From positions 1-64,000 of the forward strand of contig JAEUHN010000055.1 in the NCBI GenBank assembly GCA_016795365.1: a stretch of 64,000 nucleotides of DNA, read 5' to 3'. Origin of the DNA: Verrucomicrobiaceae bacterium (GTDB taxonomy: Bacteria > Verrucomicrobiota > Verrucomicrobiia > Verrucomicrobiales > Verrucomicrobiaceae). This document shows, in pieces, positions 28,452 to 36,874 of this stretch. The position numbers and the translations under genes were made by a program. The notes under the pieces were generated by a model that was given only the letters and a program-made list of their open reading frames with translations, ran no database searches and was not told the DNA's origin. Each line of letters opens with the position of its first letter. Position 1 is the stretch's first letter.

Positions 28452-29888
28452 ATGAACAACCATCCCTTCTCTCGTCGTGATCTCCTCCAACGCGCAGGCG
28501 GAGGCTTCGGTGCGCTTGCCTTGTCGGCACTCATGGAGCGTGATTCCCACGGCACGTCGTCCTTGAATCCCTTTGCACCAAAGACGCCAACTCTGACCGT
28601 CGGAGGCAAGGCGAAGTCGGTGATCTGGATCTTCACCAATGGCGGCCCGTCACAAGTGGACACCTGGGACTACAAGCCGGAGCTGGCGAAGCGCGATGGC
28701 AAGGCGCTTGATGGCTTCGATCCGAAGACGGGGTTCTTCCCCGGCTCGGTGGGCGGGTTGATGAAGTCGCCGTTCAAGTTTGCGCAGCATGGGCAGAGCG
28801 GCACGTGGTGCAGCGAGTTGTTTCCGCAGACCTCACGGCATGTGGACAAGATGTGCTTCATCCATTCGTGCTGGACGGGATCGAACAACCACTCGCCCGC
28901 GCTCTTCATGATGAACACGGGCGCGACGCGCATGGGCTATCCGTGTGTCGGCTCGTGGGTGACTTATGGGCTCGGCTGCGAGAGCGATTCGCTGCCGTCG
29001 TTCGTCGTGATGAGCGATCCCAAGAATCGCGGGCTCCCCAAAGGCAGTGCGTCGAACTGGGGCGCGGGTTTCCTTCCGAGTGTGTATCAAGGCACCTGGC
29101 TGAAGCCGAGTGGGAAGCCGATTGATAATCTCGATGCGCCATCGTCGCTCACGCCGCAGCGTCAGCGCGCGCAGCTCGATTTGCTGGCCAAGCTCAACCG
29201 CAGCGCACTCGCGCAGTCGCCCATCGAGAGCGAGCTGAACGCGCGCATTGAGAGCTTCGAACTCGCCTATCGCATGCAGACCGCCGCGCCGGAAGCCTTC
29301 GATGTCGCGAACGAACCGGAGCACATCAAGAAGCTCTACGGCCTGGACAAGCCGCACTGCGCTCACTTCTCCGCGCAGTGCCTGATGGCGCGACGCATGG
29401 TCGAGCGAGGCGTGCGTTTCATCCAGCTTTACTCTGGCGGCATGGAGAACCAGCAGAGCTGGGATGGTCACAACGACATCATTGGCAATCACAGCGGCTT
29501 CGCTGCGGAGAGCGATCAACCTGTGGCCGCACTCATCACCGATCTCGAACAACGCGGCCTGCTTGATGACACGCTTATCGTGTGGGGTGGCGAGTTTGGT
29601 CGTCTGCCGATCTCACAAAAGGCTGCGAAGCCCGGTCGCGATCACAACCCGCACGCCTTCACCGTCTGGATGGCCGGCGGCGGTGTGCGAGGTGGTTATC
29701 ATCATGGGGAGACGGATGAGATTGGCTTCAAGTCCGTCGTTGATCGCGTCAGCGTTCATGACCTTCACGCGACGATCCTCGCGGCGGTCGGCCTGAATCA
29801 CGAGAAGCTCACCTTCAAGTTCCAGGGGCTCGACCAGCGGCTCACCGGCGTGGAGAATCCGCAGATCGTGAAGCAGGTTTTTGGTTGA
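28452..29888 (+). CDS. DUF1501 family protein (exported, Tat-like signal)
   Basis: A 478-residue protein. The N-terminus has a twin-arginine pattern (SRRDLLQRAGGGFGALALSAL), suggesting folded export. Typical DUF1501 features follow: WIFTNGGPSQVDTWDYKPEL, FPQTSRHVDKMCFIHSCWTGSNNHSPA, ARRMVERGVRFIQLYSGG, WDGHNDIIGNH and VWGGEFGRLP then GRDHNPHAFTVWMAGGG. The family belongs to the alkaline-phosphatase/sulfatase-like fold, with conserved Asp/His residues likely to hold metal (DGHND, GRDHN). It directly follows the cytochrome-type DUF1549/1553 gene, and the two are surely one operon. The substrate is unknown. Confidence 0.92.
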   Translation: MNNHPFSRRDLLQRAGGGFGALALSALMERDSHGTSSLNPFAPKTPTLTVGGKAKSVIWIFTNGGPSQVDTWDYKPELAKRDGKALDGFDPKTGFFPGSVGGLMKSPFKFAQHGQSGTWCSELFPQTSRHVDKMCFIHSCWTGSNNHSPALFMMNTGATRMGYPCVGSWVTYGLGCESDSLPSFVVMSDPKNRGLPKGSASNWGAGFLPSVYQGTWLKPSGKPIDNLDAPSSLTPQRQRAQLDLLAKLNRSALAQSPIESELNARIESFELAYRMQTAAPEAFDVANEPEHIKKLYGLDKPHCAHFSAQCLMARRMVERGVRFIQLYSGGMENQQSWDGHNDIIGNHSGFAAESDQPVAALITDLEQRGLLDDTLIVWGGEFGRLPISQKAAKPGRDHNPHAFTVWMAGGGVRGGYHHGETDEIGFKSVVDRVSVHDLHATILAAVGLNHEKLTFKFQGLDQRLTGVENPQIVKQVFG

Positions 29889-29894
29889 GTGCGA

Positions 29895-30590
29895 TCAACT
29901 CGAGGTCGCTGACTTCTTTCGCCGCCTTGGTGGCGACTGGAAGGCTTCAGGCATGGCGACGCCCCAGATCGTGGGCTTGTCCTGACGAAGAGCTTCGACG
30001 GTGGGTGCCAGGAAGTGGAAGAAGTCGCCGAAGCGGATGCTGCACTGCAGGCGGCGTTGCTTGTTGTCGAGCTTGGGGTTGACCTGGATGATGGCCTTCG
30101 CGAAGGGCGCGCGGCTCTTAATCTTCTGAGCTTGTGCACGTGCCTCGTCGAGCGGCAGTGACTTGTCTTTGACCACGGCATCGAGCTTCTCGAGGTCTGC
30201 GCGGGTGATGGGTTCCCAAAGTTTTTGATAGGCCTCTGGGGTCACTTCGACGGCGACTCCATGCACCCATTTCTTTTTGTCACCCTCTTGGTCCCAGAAG
30301 CCTGAGATGATGAGGAAGCGTTGCTCAGACTCTATCACGTCGAACTGGCGGAGCGCATCGCCCATGTCGATGGGCATGCCGAACTTGGTGGCTTTCGGAT
30401 TGGCGGGAATGCCGCCGTGCTTCTTGTTTGCCTCGGCTGGGATGTCCCATTTTTGGGTGTAGGACTCGGGCTTGTAGCCGTCGAAGAAGGTGTCGCGCAC
30501 CCATTGCTCGAAGGCGACGCCGTGGGCTTGCTCTTCGGCGGAGTGGGCGAAGGAGAGCGCGATAAGTGAGAAGATGACGGCGAGCTTCAT
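29895..30590 (-). CDS. Exported protein of unknown function
   Basis: A 231-residue protein with a signal peptide (MKLAVIFSLIALSFAHS). The mature part opens with GVAFEQWVRDTFFDGY and contains KFGMPIDMGDALRQFDVI followed by LIISGFWDQEGDKKKW. An acidic residue, then a hydrophobic strand and E/D-x-K-like residues, is faintly like PD-(D/E)XK nuclease cores, but I cannot place the catalytic set with confidence. The C-terminus ends in a basic PPRRRKKSATSS tail. The start ATG overlaps the stop of the upstream amidohydrolase gene (ATGA), so the two are translationally coupled. It converges closely with the DUF1501 gene, seven bases apart. Confidence 0.7.
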   Translation of the reverse strand: MKLAVIFSLIALSFAHSAEEQAHGVAFEQWVRDTFFDGYKPESYTQKWDIPAEANKKHGGIPANPKATKFGMPIDMGDALRQFDVIESEQRFLIISGFWDQEGDKKKWVHGVAVEVTPEAYQKLWEPITRADLEKLDAVVKDKSLPLDEARAQAQKIKSRAPFAKAIIQVNPKLDNKQRRLQCSIRFGDFFHFLAPTVEALRQDKPTIWGVAMPEAFQSPPRRRKKSATSS

Positions 30591-32158
30591 GGGGTGACAG
30601 GACTCATCTTCAACGGTCCACCGGGGCGTGTCTCGGTCATGGCTCCGTTTTTGAGCACGGCGGTGCCATTGACAAAAACATCGCTGAATCCTTCGGCGTA
30701 GTGATGAGGATCATCGAAGGTGGAGGGATCGGACACTTTTTCGGGATCAAAGATGACGATGTCGGCCCACGAGCCAGGCTTGATGGTGCCACGACCATCA
30801 AGGTGGAAGGTCTTGGCGGGAAGTGAAGTCATGCGCCGGATGGCTTCCTGCAACGTGAGCAGCTTGAGGTCGCGAACGTAGCGGGCGAGCACGCGGGCAT
30901 TGTTACCATAGCTGCGGGGGTGGGGCACGCTGTCGCCGAAGAGGCGTGGGCCACCATCGCTTGCGATCATGGTGAGCGGGTGACGCAGGAAGGTTTGGAG
31001 ATCGGGTTCACTCATGCCGTGGAACACGCCACTCCCGCCGCCGCGACGCTCGATGTCAAAAATGGTTTCGATTTGATCATCGAGGGTGTCTGCCTGGCGG
31101 AGGATCTTGGCAGCTTCGGGGATGGACTTGCCGTTGAGTTCGGGTTGCGCCTTGAACTGTGCGATCACGGCGTAGCCAAAGTCACTGCGACCGCTGCGGC
31201 GGAGCACCTCCTTCATCTCGGTGATGATCGCGCTCTTCTGAGCGGGATCGTCGATGCGCTTGATGAAATCCTGGCGGGTGCCTTCGAGGGCGGAGTCGGG
31301 GATCAACTGACGCAGGCCAGTGCTGGAGGCGGTGTAAACGTATTGATCGTGGGTGATGAAGAGGCCGTCGGAACGCGCCTGGTCGAGATACTTGAGCACG
31401 CGGTCTGCCTTGCCCCAGGCATTGGGGCCGGAGAGCTTGATGTGCGAGAGTTCGGCATGAATTTTGGCCTCGCGGGCAATGCGGATCAGCTCGTCCATGG
31501 CGGTGAAGATCTTGGACGTCTCGAAGCGCATGTGGCTGGCGTAGATGCCGCCGTGAGCGGAGGCCACTTTCGCGAGTTCGATGATTTCTTCGGTCTTGGC
31601 CCAGGTGCCGGGCGTGTAGATCAAGCCGGTGCTGAGGCCTACGGCTCCGTCTTTCATGGCCTGATCGACGAGAGCTTTCATCTGGCCGATTTGCTCGCTC
31701 GTGGGAGCACGCATGAAGCTGCCGCCCATCACTTGCTGGCGGACGGAATTGTGACCAATGAGAGTAGCGACATTGATGGCGATACCCTTGGTGCGGAGTT
31801 CGTCGAAGGCCTTGGCGACGTCTGTCCACGAGCCGCCGCAGTTGCCGGTGATGATGCTTGTCACGCCCATGCGGACGAAGTTCTCCGCAGCCGGGAGATC
31901 GGCGATCTTTTCGGAGTGCGTGTGGACGTCGATGAAGCCTGGGGCTGCCACTTTGCCTGCAGCATCCAGTTCGGTGGCAGCTGTGCCTTTCACGTCTCCA
32001 ACAGCGATGACATGCTGGTCCTTGATGCCGATGCTGCCTTTGAACATGGGCTTGCCGAGTCCTTCGGCGATCCAAGCATTGCGGATGACGACGTCGAAGT
32101 CGGCGGCTTGCGCTGACGAGAGAGCGAGGAGCGAGAGCAGGCTGAGAGTCTTGATCAC
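30587..32158 (-). CDS. Exported N-acyl-D-amino-acid deacylase-like amidohydrolase
   Basis: About 523 residues. A GTG at 32158 gives a clean signal peptide (MIKTLSLLSLLALSSAQA); a TTG at 32206 is also in frame but adds an implausible N-terminus. Amidohydrolase metal ligands are visible: DVHTHSEK, the cysteine in IITGNCGGSW, the histidines in YASHMRFE and ELSHIKLSG, and the aspartate in MIASDGGPRLFG. This is the D-aminoacylase/dihydroorotase-like set, including the special cysteine ligand. The enzyme removes acyl groups from N-acyl-D-amino acids, perhaps for peptidoglycan or peptide scavenging in the periplasm. It is coupled to the unknown exported protein by a four-base ATGA overlap. Confidence 0.88.
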   Translation of the reverse strand: MIKTLSLLSLLALSSAQAADFDVVIRNAWIAEGLGKPMFKGSIGIKDQHVIAVGDVKGTAATELDAAGKVAAPGFIDVHTHSEKIADLPAAENFVRMGVTSIITGNCGGSWTDVAKAFDELRTKGIAINVATLIGHNSVRQQVMGGSFMRAPTSEQIGQMKALVDQAMKDGAVGLSTGLIYTPGTWAKTEEIIELAKVASAHGGIYASHMRFETSKIFTAMDELIRIAREAKIHAELSHIKLSGPNAWGKADRVLKYLDQARSDGLFITHDQYVYTASSTGLRQLIPDSALEGTRQDFIKRIDDPAQKSAIITEMKEVLRRSGRSDFGYAVIAQFKAQPELNGKSIPEAAKILRQADTLDDQIETIFDIERRGGGSGVFHGMSEPDLQTFLRHPLTMIASDGGPRLFGDSVPHPRSYGNNARVLARYVRDLKLLTLQEAIRRMTSLPAKTFHLDGRGTIKPGSWADIVIFDPEKVSDPSTFDDPHHYAEGFSDVFVNGTAVLKNGAMTETRPGGPLKMSPVTP

Positions 32159-32259
32159 GACGGGCAAAACGGAGCGCGTGCCGTGATATTGCCAGGGGTC
32201 GATCAATGCTGTTTGGAATCTGGCTGTCTGCCTTTGCTGAATCAGAGCAGGGCGCTAGA

Positions 32260-33420
32260 ATGCGCGCCATGATCGCTGTTCTCGATGTCCTCGTCGGCCT
32301 GTGTTTTGTGTTTGGGCTTTTCAGCCTCCTGGTCTCTGCGGCGACCGAGGTGCTGATGACTTTGTGGGCGCAGCGGGCCAGGACTTTAGTGCAGGCGATC
32401 CGTGGGCTGCTGCCGGGTGATGATCTGATGCGGATGCTGGTGCAGCATCCTCTGGTGCAAGGGCTGGGCGCGGCGGAGCATGATTCGTCGTCGAGTGGAT
32501 TCATCTCAAAGATCTGGCAAAAGCTCAGCACGGTGTCCCTCAGCGATGGCAAGCGTGCGGACTTTCCTTCCTACCTGCCATCGGGAGTGTTTGCGGACAC
32601 GCTGCTCCATCTGCTGCGCTCGGGTGGCTTGAGGAAAGGGGAGGTGGGACGTGAGGACGCGATTGCTGCCTTGATCGAAGATGTGCAGCAGCCTGATTTG
32701 CGCACGACGCTCCAGGCGCTCCACGACAGTGCGTTGGACACGGGCATTCCTTTTCGTCTGCGGCTTCAGCAGTGGTTCGATGACACGATGCAGCGTGCAA
32801 GCGGCTGGTATAAGCGGCTTGCGCACATCGTGTTGTTTTTGGTGGGATTCATCATGGCGATCTGGCTCAATGTGGATGCTCTGCATATTGCAGGGGCGCT
32901 GTCGGTGAATGGCGATCTGCGCAAGACGATCGCGACGAAGGCCGCTGACTTCGCGAGCACACAGATCGCGAAAGGTGCCTCGATGGCGGTGGCACCATCC
33001 GCTCCGCTGCCCAGTGGCAGTCCAGTGTCGGCTGAGGATCTCAATGCGCGCCTGGAGGTGCAGATGCAGGCCTATAACACGGCGGTTTCCAATCTCGATG
33101 CCCTAGGCCTGCCGATTCGCTGGGGGAAGAACGAGAAGCTGTATGTGATCAGCAATCCGATTGGTGCCGTGTGTGGCTGGCTGCTCTCAGCGCTGGCTGC
33201 GGCGATGGGTGCCAACTTTTGGTTCTCCATTCTCGGTGGCCTGCTGAAGATGAGACTGGCGGGATCAAAGCCTGAGCCTGCGTCTGCAGCTCCCACGGTG
33301 GCGACTTCCACGGCGATGGTTCCGCCTGTTGCTTCATTTGTGGTTCAGCCAGCGATCCCCCCTGCTGGCATGGGATTGAACGCCGAGCCTGTGGACGATG
33401 ATGAGCCTGCCATGGCTTGA
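32260..33420 (+). CDS. Membrane protein of unknown function
   Basis: About 386 residues, taking the ATG at 32260; a second ATG nine bases later (MIAVLDVLVGL) is equally possible. Hydrophobic segments lie near residues 5-30 (VLDVLVGLCFVFGLFSLLVSAATEVLM), 185-210 (HIVLFLVGFIMAIWLNVDAL) and 305-340 (GAVCGWLLSALAAAMGANFWFSILGGLLKM). Between them is a charged cytoplasmic-type region, then an external-looking region with LRKTIATKAADFAS. The C-terminus is Ala/Pro-rich. The first helix pattern, with ATEVLMTLWAQRARTL, recurs in uncharacterised bacterial membrane proteins. It diverges from the amidohydrolase gene and precedes another unknown gene on the same strand. Confidence 0.7.
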   Translation: MRAMIAVLDVLVGLCFVFGLFSLLVSAATEVLMTLWAQRARTLVQAIRGLLPGDDLMRMLVQHPLVQGLGAAEHDSSSSGFISKIWQKLSTVSLSDGKRADFPSYLPSGVFADTLLHLLRSGGLRKGEVGREDAIAALIEDVQQPDLRTTLQALHDSALDTGIPFRLRLQQWFDDTMQRASGWYKRLAHIVLFLVGFIMAIWLNVDALHIAGALSVNGDLRKTIATKAADFASTQIAKGASMAVAPSAPLPSGSPVSAEDLNARLEVQMQAYNTAVSNLDALGLPIRWGKNEKLYVISNPIGAVCGWLLSALAAAMGANFWFSILGGLLKMRLAGSKPEPASAAPTVATSTAMVPPVASFVVQPAIPPAGMGLNAEPVDDDEPAMA

Positions 33421-33465
33421 GATGAGAGTGTGGTCAGAATCTCTCGAAGGAAATGCTGAGGGCGC

Positions 33466-33494
33466 TTGCGCGCTGTGAAGCAGGCCTTTACATT
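33466..33494 (+). promoter_or_regulatory. Candidate sigma-70 promoter for the gene at 33508
   Basis: TTGCGC at 33466-33471 and TACATT at 33489-33494 with a 17-base spacer. The -10 ends 13 bases before the ATG, so the transcript would have only a few leader bases. Confidence 0.4.
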
Positions 33495-33507
33495 TTTCAC
33501 AACTCCC

Positions 33508-34512
33508 ATGCTTATCTGCCTCGATTCATCCCTCATCAGCGGTTACCTCTCCAACGAAGTGCCGGGGCTGGTGACGGGGATGTTCCATCTGGCAGGTCAG
33601 GATAGACCACTGAGGATTGAGCTTACGGGAAATTTTCTTCGCGACGTCGCGGGGTGCCGCATTGAAATGCAGAATCCCATTCCCGAAGTGAACATGCGTC
33701 AGGTGGCGAAGCTAGCTGATCATCAGTTCGGATGTGTGGGCCAAATGACGGCTTCGTATCGTGTGCTGAAGGTGCCGCGCAGTCGGAAGCAGGCAGGTCC
33801 CTTCACGGAGCCTCAGGGCCTGAAGAACCTGCTGTTTCTGGAGTGGTTCAATGTGGAGAAGCAGCGGGTCTTGATTCAGAGCTGGCATTTCCACCTGACC
33901 GTTTCCGCCCCTTGCTGGCAGCTTTCCACTCAAGCGGAACGTGCGCAGATCCGCCAGAATCGCGCACGCCGGAAGCAGTTCCTCTTAGGGGACATGGATG
34001 ACGGCGGGCTCGCACCGGACCTGGGCGCTCCAGGTGATGCGAGTGCGAAGCCGTTTGGCGGCATGGCTAGTCTGATGGGTAATGATCCTGGCCAGTCGCA
34101 GATCGATGCGTCGGCGATTCCGAGCAATGCCTTCGCTTTGATCAATCAGGCGACTGGCGAGCTGTCGATGGAGTTGAGGCGATTCGAGATGCTGCTAGCG
34201 AGCCCGGGTGAACTTCAATCCCGTCCGGCTGTGCTGCGCCTGCTGACGACCGCCGGTGATCTGGCCGCGCATCTCTCTCATGCGCTGAAGAATTTCACCT
34301 CGCTCAAAAGTTCCCAGTGGCAGTTCTTGCTCACGGATCTGGAACAGTCGCTGCCGCTTTTTCACGCGGCTCTGACGGCGTGCGACAAGCTCACGGATCA
34401 AACCGCACCCGGCACCGACCTTCGCTGGATGATGGGCATTCAGCGATCGCTGACTTCGATCACGGGCAACATTGAGCAGCTTATGAAGTGGCTGCGCTAT
34501 CCGGGCGATTGA
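33508..34512 (+). CDS. Soluble protein of unknown function
   Basis: A 334-residue protein starting at the ATG at 33508 (MLICLDSSLISGYLSN). The first 150 residues contain GMFHLAGQDRPLRIELTGNFLRDVAGCRIEM, a strand-rich motif that recurs in hypothetical proteins of Planctomycetes-Verrucomicrobia relatives. A basic stretch (QIRQNRARRKQFL) links to a flexible Gly/Asp/Ala-rich part and a helical C-terminal half (about 215-330) with several amphipathic helices. No signal peptide, membrane helix or catalytic motif is visible. Its stop touches the convergent stop of the thioredoxin-like gene: TGA at 34510-34512 and TCA at 34513-34515 abut with no gap. Confidence 0.75.
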   Translation: MLICLDSSLISGYLSNEVPGLVTGMFHLAGQDRPLRIELTGNFLRDVAGCRIEMQNPIPEVNMRQVAKLADHQFGCVGQMTASYRVLKVPRSRKQAGPFTEPQGLKNLLFLEWFNVEKQRVLIQSWHFHLTVSAPCWQLSTQAERAQIRQNRARRKQFLLGDMDDGGLAPDLGAPGDASAKPFGGMASLMGNDPGQSQIDASAIPSNAFALINQATGELSMELRRFEMLLASPGELQSRPAVLRLLTTAGDLAAHLSHALKNFTSLKSSQWQFLLTDLEQSLPLFHAALTACDKLTDQTAPGTDLRWMMGIQRSLTSITGNIEQLMKWLRYPGD

Positions 34513-35571
34513 TCAGGGAGAGGCGAGAGTTTCGTTCAGCACCGTGTCGAGCTGGCCTGCGGACACATCTTTGCCACGAATGACTCCTTTGGCGTCGATG
34601 ACGTAGATCGTCGGCCAGTGACGGATATTCCAGACAGCGCTGATGGGACCACGGTTGTATTCGTCGCACCAGTTGCGCCACGAGATGTTCTGCGTGGTGG
34701 CGAGCTGCTTGTAGGTCTCGAGTGGGTCCGTGTTCACACCAAGCATCACCACCTTGTCCGCATGTGCCTGGACGCTGGTGCGCACACCGTCGAGCGTGGC
34801 ATGGCAGGCATGGCACCATGAGCCCCAGAAGACGAGCACCACGACCTTGCCACGGTATTCGCTGAGTTTGAAGACGGCACCCGTGGAGTCCTTGCCTTCG
34901 ATTTCGGGGCAGGCTTTTCCGGGGTTGAGATTCTCGATTTCAAATAGCATCGCAGCCGCCTGGTCGGACAGTTTAAAGCCGCGACACACGACATCTTTGT
35001 AGGACGTGACCATCTCGGTGAAGTAGCCCACCGCCTCGGCGAGCGCGGCCCTGGACTTGGGATCGGAGGGACTGCCCTCACTTTGTCCGAAGAGGCAAAG
35101 TCCCAGCCCGTGGGTGGCGGCGGCTTTCTCTTCGATGTTCGGGTTCTTTTCGCGAATGATGCGGAGCACGGGCTCTGCCACCGATGGCTGGGCATGGGAA
35201 AGGAAGTCGATCGTTTCCAGCAGACCCTTTTTGGCCGCGTGCTTGTCCTTGAGGTCCTGCAACGCGATCTGTCCCTGTGGAAGCTGAGTGGCGCGGGTGA
35301 CCAACCAGGACATAGCGGTCATCGAGGAGGTCTCGTCAGGATGCTCCTGCATAATGCGCAGCATGGTGGGGGCCAGCTTGTCGGGCGAAGGGAACTGAGT
35401 GCTCAAGGTAGCTCGCTCGGCATCGCTTTTCGCCGCGATGAGCTTCTGGCTGTGCGCACGGATGGTGTTGTCGAAGTCGAGGATCAGCTGGTTGACGTCG
35501 AGCGTCGTAACCGCAGGCTCCTGTGCCTGGCAGGCGAGGGCTATCAGAACGAAAGAGAGGAGATGGCGCAT
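34513..35571 (-). CDS. Exported TlpA-like thioredoxin-fold protein
   Basis: A 352-residue protein starting at the ATG at 35571 (MRHLLSFVLIALACQAQ), a signal peptide. Residues about 20-200 are a helical domain without recognised motifs. The C-terminal 140 residues are a TlpA/ResA-type thioredoxin domain: GKVVVLVFWGSWCHACHATL with the redox pair C253 and C256, and the cis-proline region NIRHWPTIYVIDAKGVIRGK. Such proteins reduce disulfides in periplasmic partners or apocytochromes. The gene is divergent from the lipoprotein gene at 35712. Cytochrome maturation is a possible role given the heme-motif proteins in the window, but that is inference. Confidence 0.9.
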   Translation of the reverse strand: MRHLLSFVLIALACQAQEPAVTTLDVNQLILDFDNTIRAHSQKLIAAKSDAERATLSTQFPSPDKLAPTMLRIMQEHPDETSSMTAMSWLVTRATQLPQGQIALQDLKDKHAAKKGLLETIDFLSHAQPSVAEPVLRIIREKNPNIEEKAAATHGLGLCLFGQSEGSPSDPKSRAALAEAVGYFTEMVTSYKDVVCRGFKLSDQAAAMLFEIENLNPGKACPEIEGKDSTGAVFKLSEYRGKVVVLVFWGSWCHACHATLDGVRTSVQAHADKVVMLGVNTDPLETYKQLATTQNISWRNWCDEYNRGPISAVWNIRHWPTIYVIDAKGVIRGKDVSAGQLDTVLNETLASP

Positions 35572-35672
35572 GGGAAAAGATAGGCTGTAACAAGCACGCC
35601 TGTCCACGTTGACTGCATTCGCAATGCACATAAGGGAGCGAGAACCACCCCAAAACGAATCGGAAGGCAGCG

Positions 35673-35700
35673 TTGACAGTCTGCGAAGTGTTTCGATAAT
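35673..35700 (+). promoter_or_regulatory. Strong sigma-70 promoter for the lipoprotein gene
   Basis: TTGACA at 35673-35678 (perfect) and GATAAT at 35695-35700 (5 of 6) with a 16-base spacer. The ATG at 35712 follows after 11 bases, so the mRNA leader would be only about five bases and no ribosome binding site can fit. Confidence 0.65.
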
Positions 35701-35711
35701 AGCAGCCCACT

Positions 35712-36203
35712 ATGACGGCAACGGCTCGATCTCTCCTTCGTGTGGTGTGCATGGCTTTGACCCTGGGCACCCTGGCTTCCTGCTCCTCCACCTGCAAGGG
35801 ACCGGGAGGTGCGATCTCGAAGGTGAAAATCTATACCGTTGACCCGGCGCAGCGCATCAAGGCTGGGGATCCTTCCATTCACTTCGAACGCTCCTACCAC
35901 CTCTACGGTGCCTACACCATGGCTGAGCAGATGGAGCGCTCTGGCCAATACTATACCGTGATGTGGAAGGCCAAGGATCGCACCCAGCCACTGACGGTGC
36001 GTTTTGAATACCGCCAGCGTGACACCGGATTGACGGTGAAGGTGAAGGAAGAACAGGTCAGCGATGTGAATCGTTCCAATGTGACCCGCTTCCAGGTGAC
36101 GGGTGAAGAGTTTCGCAGCAATGGCCCAGTGACAGCTTGGCGCGCCAGCTTGGTGCGCGGGAAGGAGCAGTTGGTCGTGGCTGATTCGTTCCTCTGGAAC
36201 TAA
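35712..36203 (+). CDS. Lipoprotein of unknown function
   Basis: A 163-residue protein with a lipoprotein signal: basic start (MTATARSLLRVV), hydrophobic core and lipobox LASC. The mature part begins CSSTCKGPGGAISKVKIY and looks like an all-beta domain (SIHFERSYHLYGAYTMAEQMERSGQYYTVMWKA, LTVRFEYRQRDTGLTV). The phrase HLYGAYTMAEQMERSGQYYTV, with TVMW and FEYRQ after it, suggests an Ig-like or fibronectin-like sandwich, but I cannot name the family. It is driven by the consensus promoter just upstream and is probably anchored in a membrane. Confidence 0.8.
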   Translation: MTATARSLLRVVCMALTLGTLASCSSTCKGPGGAISKVKIYTVDPAQRIKAGDPSIHFERSYHLYGAYTMAEQMERSGQYYTVMWKAKDRTQPLTVRFEYRQRDTGLTVKVKEEQVSDVNRSNVTRFQVTGEEFRSNGPVTAWRASLVRGKEQLVVADSFLWN

Positions 36204-36340
36204 CCCGTTCCCATCGCGCCTGCCTCGCCCTGCTAGGACGACTTTCTCCGGCTCCAGCGTTCCTTGTGACCCCCGGAGGACTTCGCCCTCGTAATCAATC
36301 GGGCAGGGGATGGTGACTTCCATCGTCCCCCAATCCCCAA

Positions 36341-36874
36341 GTGAATCCCCCTTCCACTATACTCGTTGGTCAAATCGGAGATGTCTTCTGGCTCCGCGTT
36401 GACGGCAAAGGATGTTTTCAGAACAGCGTCAGCGTCAAAACAGCAGTTCAGGATCGCATCGAATCAGGCGTCCGGGACTTCGTTTTCGATCTGGATCGCT
36501 GTCCCATGATGGACTCCACCTTCCTGGGCACTCTCACCGGAGTGGCTCGTGACCTGCGGGATTGTGGCGGTGGCACGGTGACCGTGCTGAACGTGAATGC
36601 ACGAAACCAGCAGCTGCTCAGTAGCCTGGGGCTCGATCACATTCTCGATGTCGATGTGGATGGCAGCGCTTGGCCGGAAGAACGTCGCCAAGCTGCATGT
36701 GAACTGGAGCATTGCGCCTCACCCGGTCCGATCTGCAAAACAGAGCAAGCCGCTCATGTCCTCGAAGCTCATCAGGCACTGTGCGAGGCAAACGCCGCCA
36801 ACTCGAGCAGATTCCGAGATGTCATCGACTTCCTGGAAAAGGAGGTCGGTAGGAAGCTGGCCACTGCTCAGTAG
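36341..36874 (+). CDS. STAS-domain protein (anti-sigma factor antagonist-like)
   Basis: A 177-residue protein with a GTG start at 36341. Residues 5-105 form a STAS domain: FDLDRCPMMDSTFLGTLTGVARDL with the conserved serine S59 that is the phosphorylation site in SpoIIAA-like antagonists. The alternate strand-helix pattern and VTVLNVNARNQQLLSSLGLDHIL agree. The last 70 residues (with HVLEAHQALCEANAAN and FRDVIDFLEKEVG) are an extra helical part not needed for STAS. Such proteins release sigma factors by binding a kinase-type anti-sigma factor. Its 3' end overlaps the convergent anti-sigma-like gene by seven bases. No partner kinase gene lies next to it. Confidence 0.85.
   Translation: MNPPSTILVGQIGDVFWLRVDGKGCFQNSVSVKTAVQDRIESGVRDFVFDLDRCPMMDSTFLGTLTGVARDLRDCGGGTVTVLNVNARNQQLLSSLGLDHILDVDVDGSAWPEERRQAACELEHCASPGPICKTEQAAHVLEAHQALCEANAANSSRFRDVIDFLEKEVGRKLATAQ

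Noticed and set aside
29895-30590. Calling the exported unknown a restriction enzyme
   Set aside because: The catalytic residues cannot be fixed by eye and the signal peptide argues against it.
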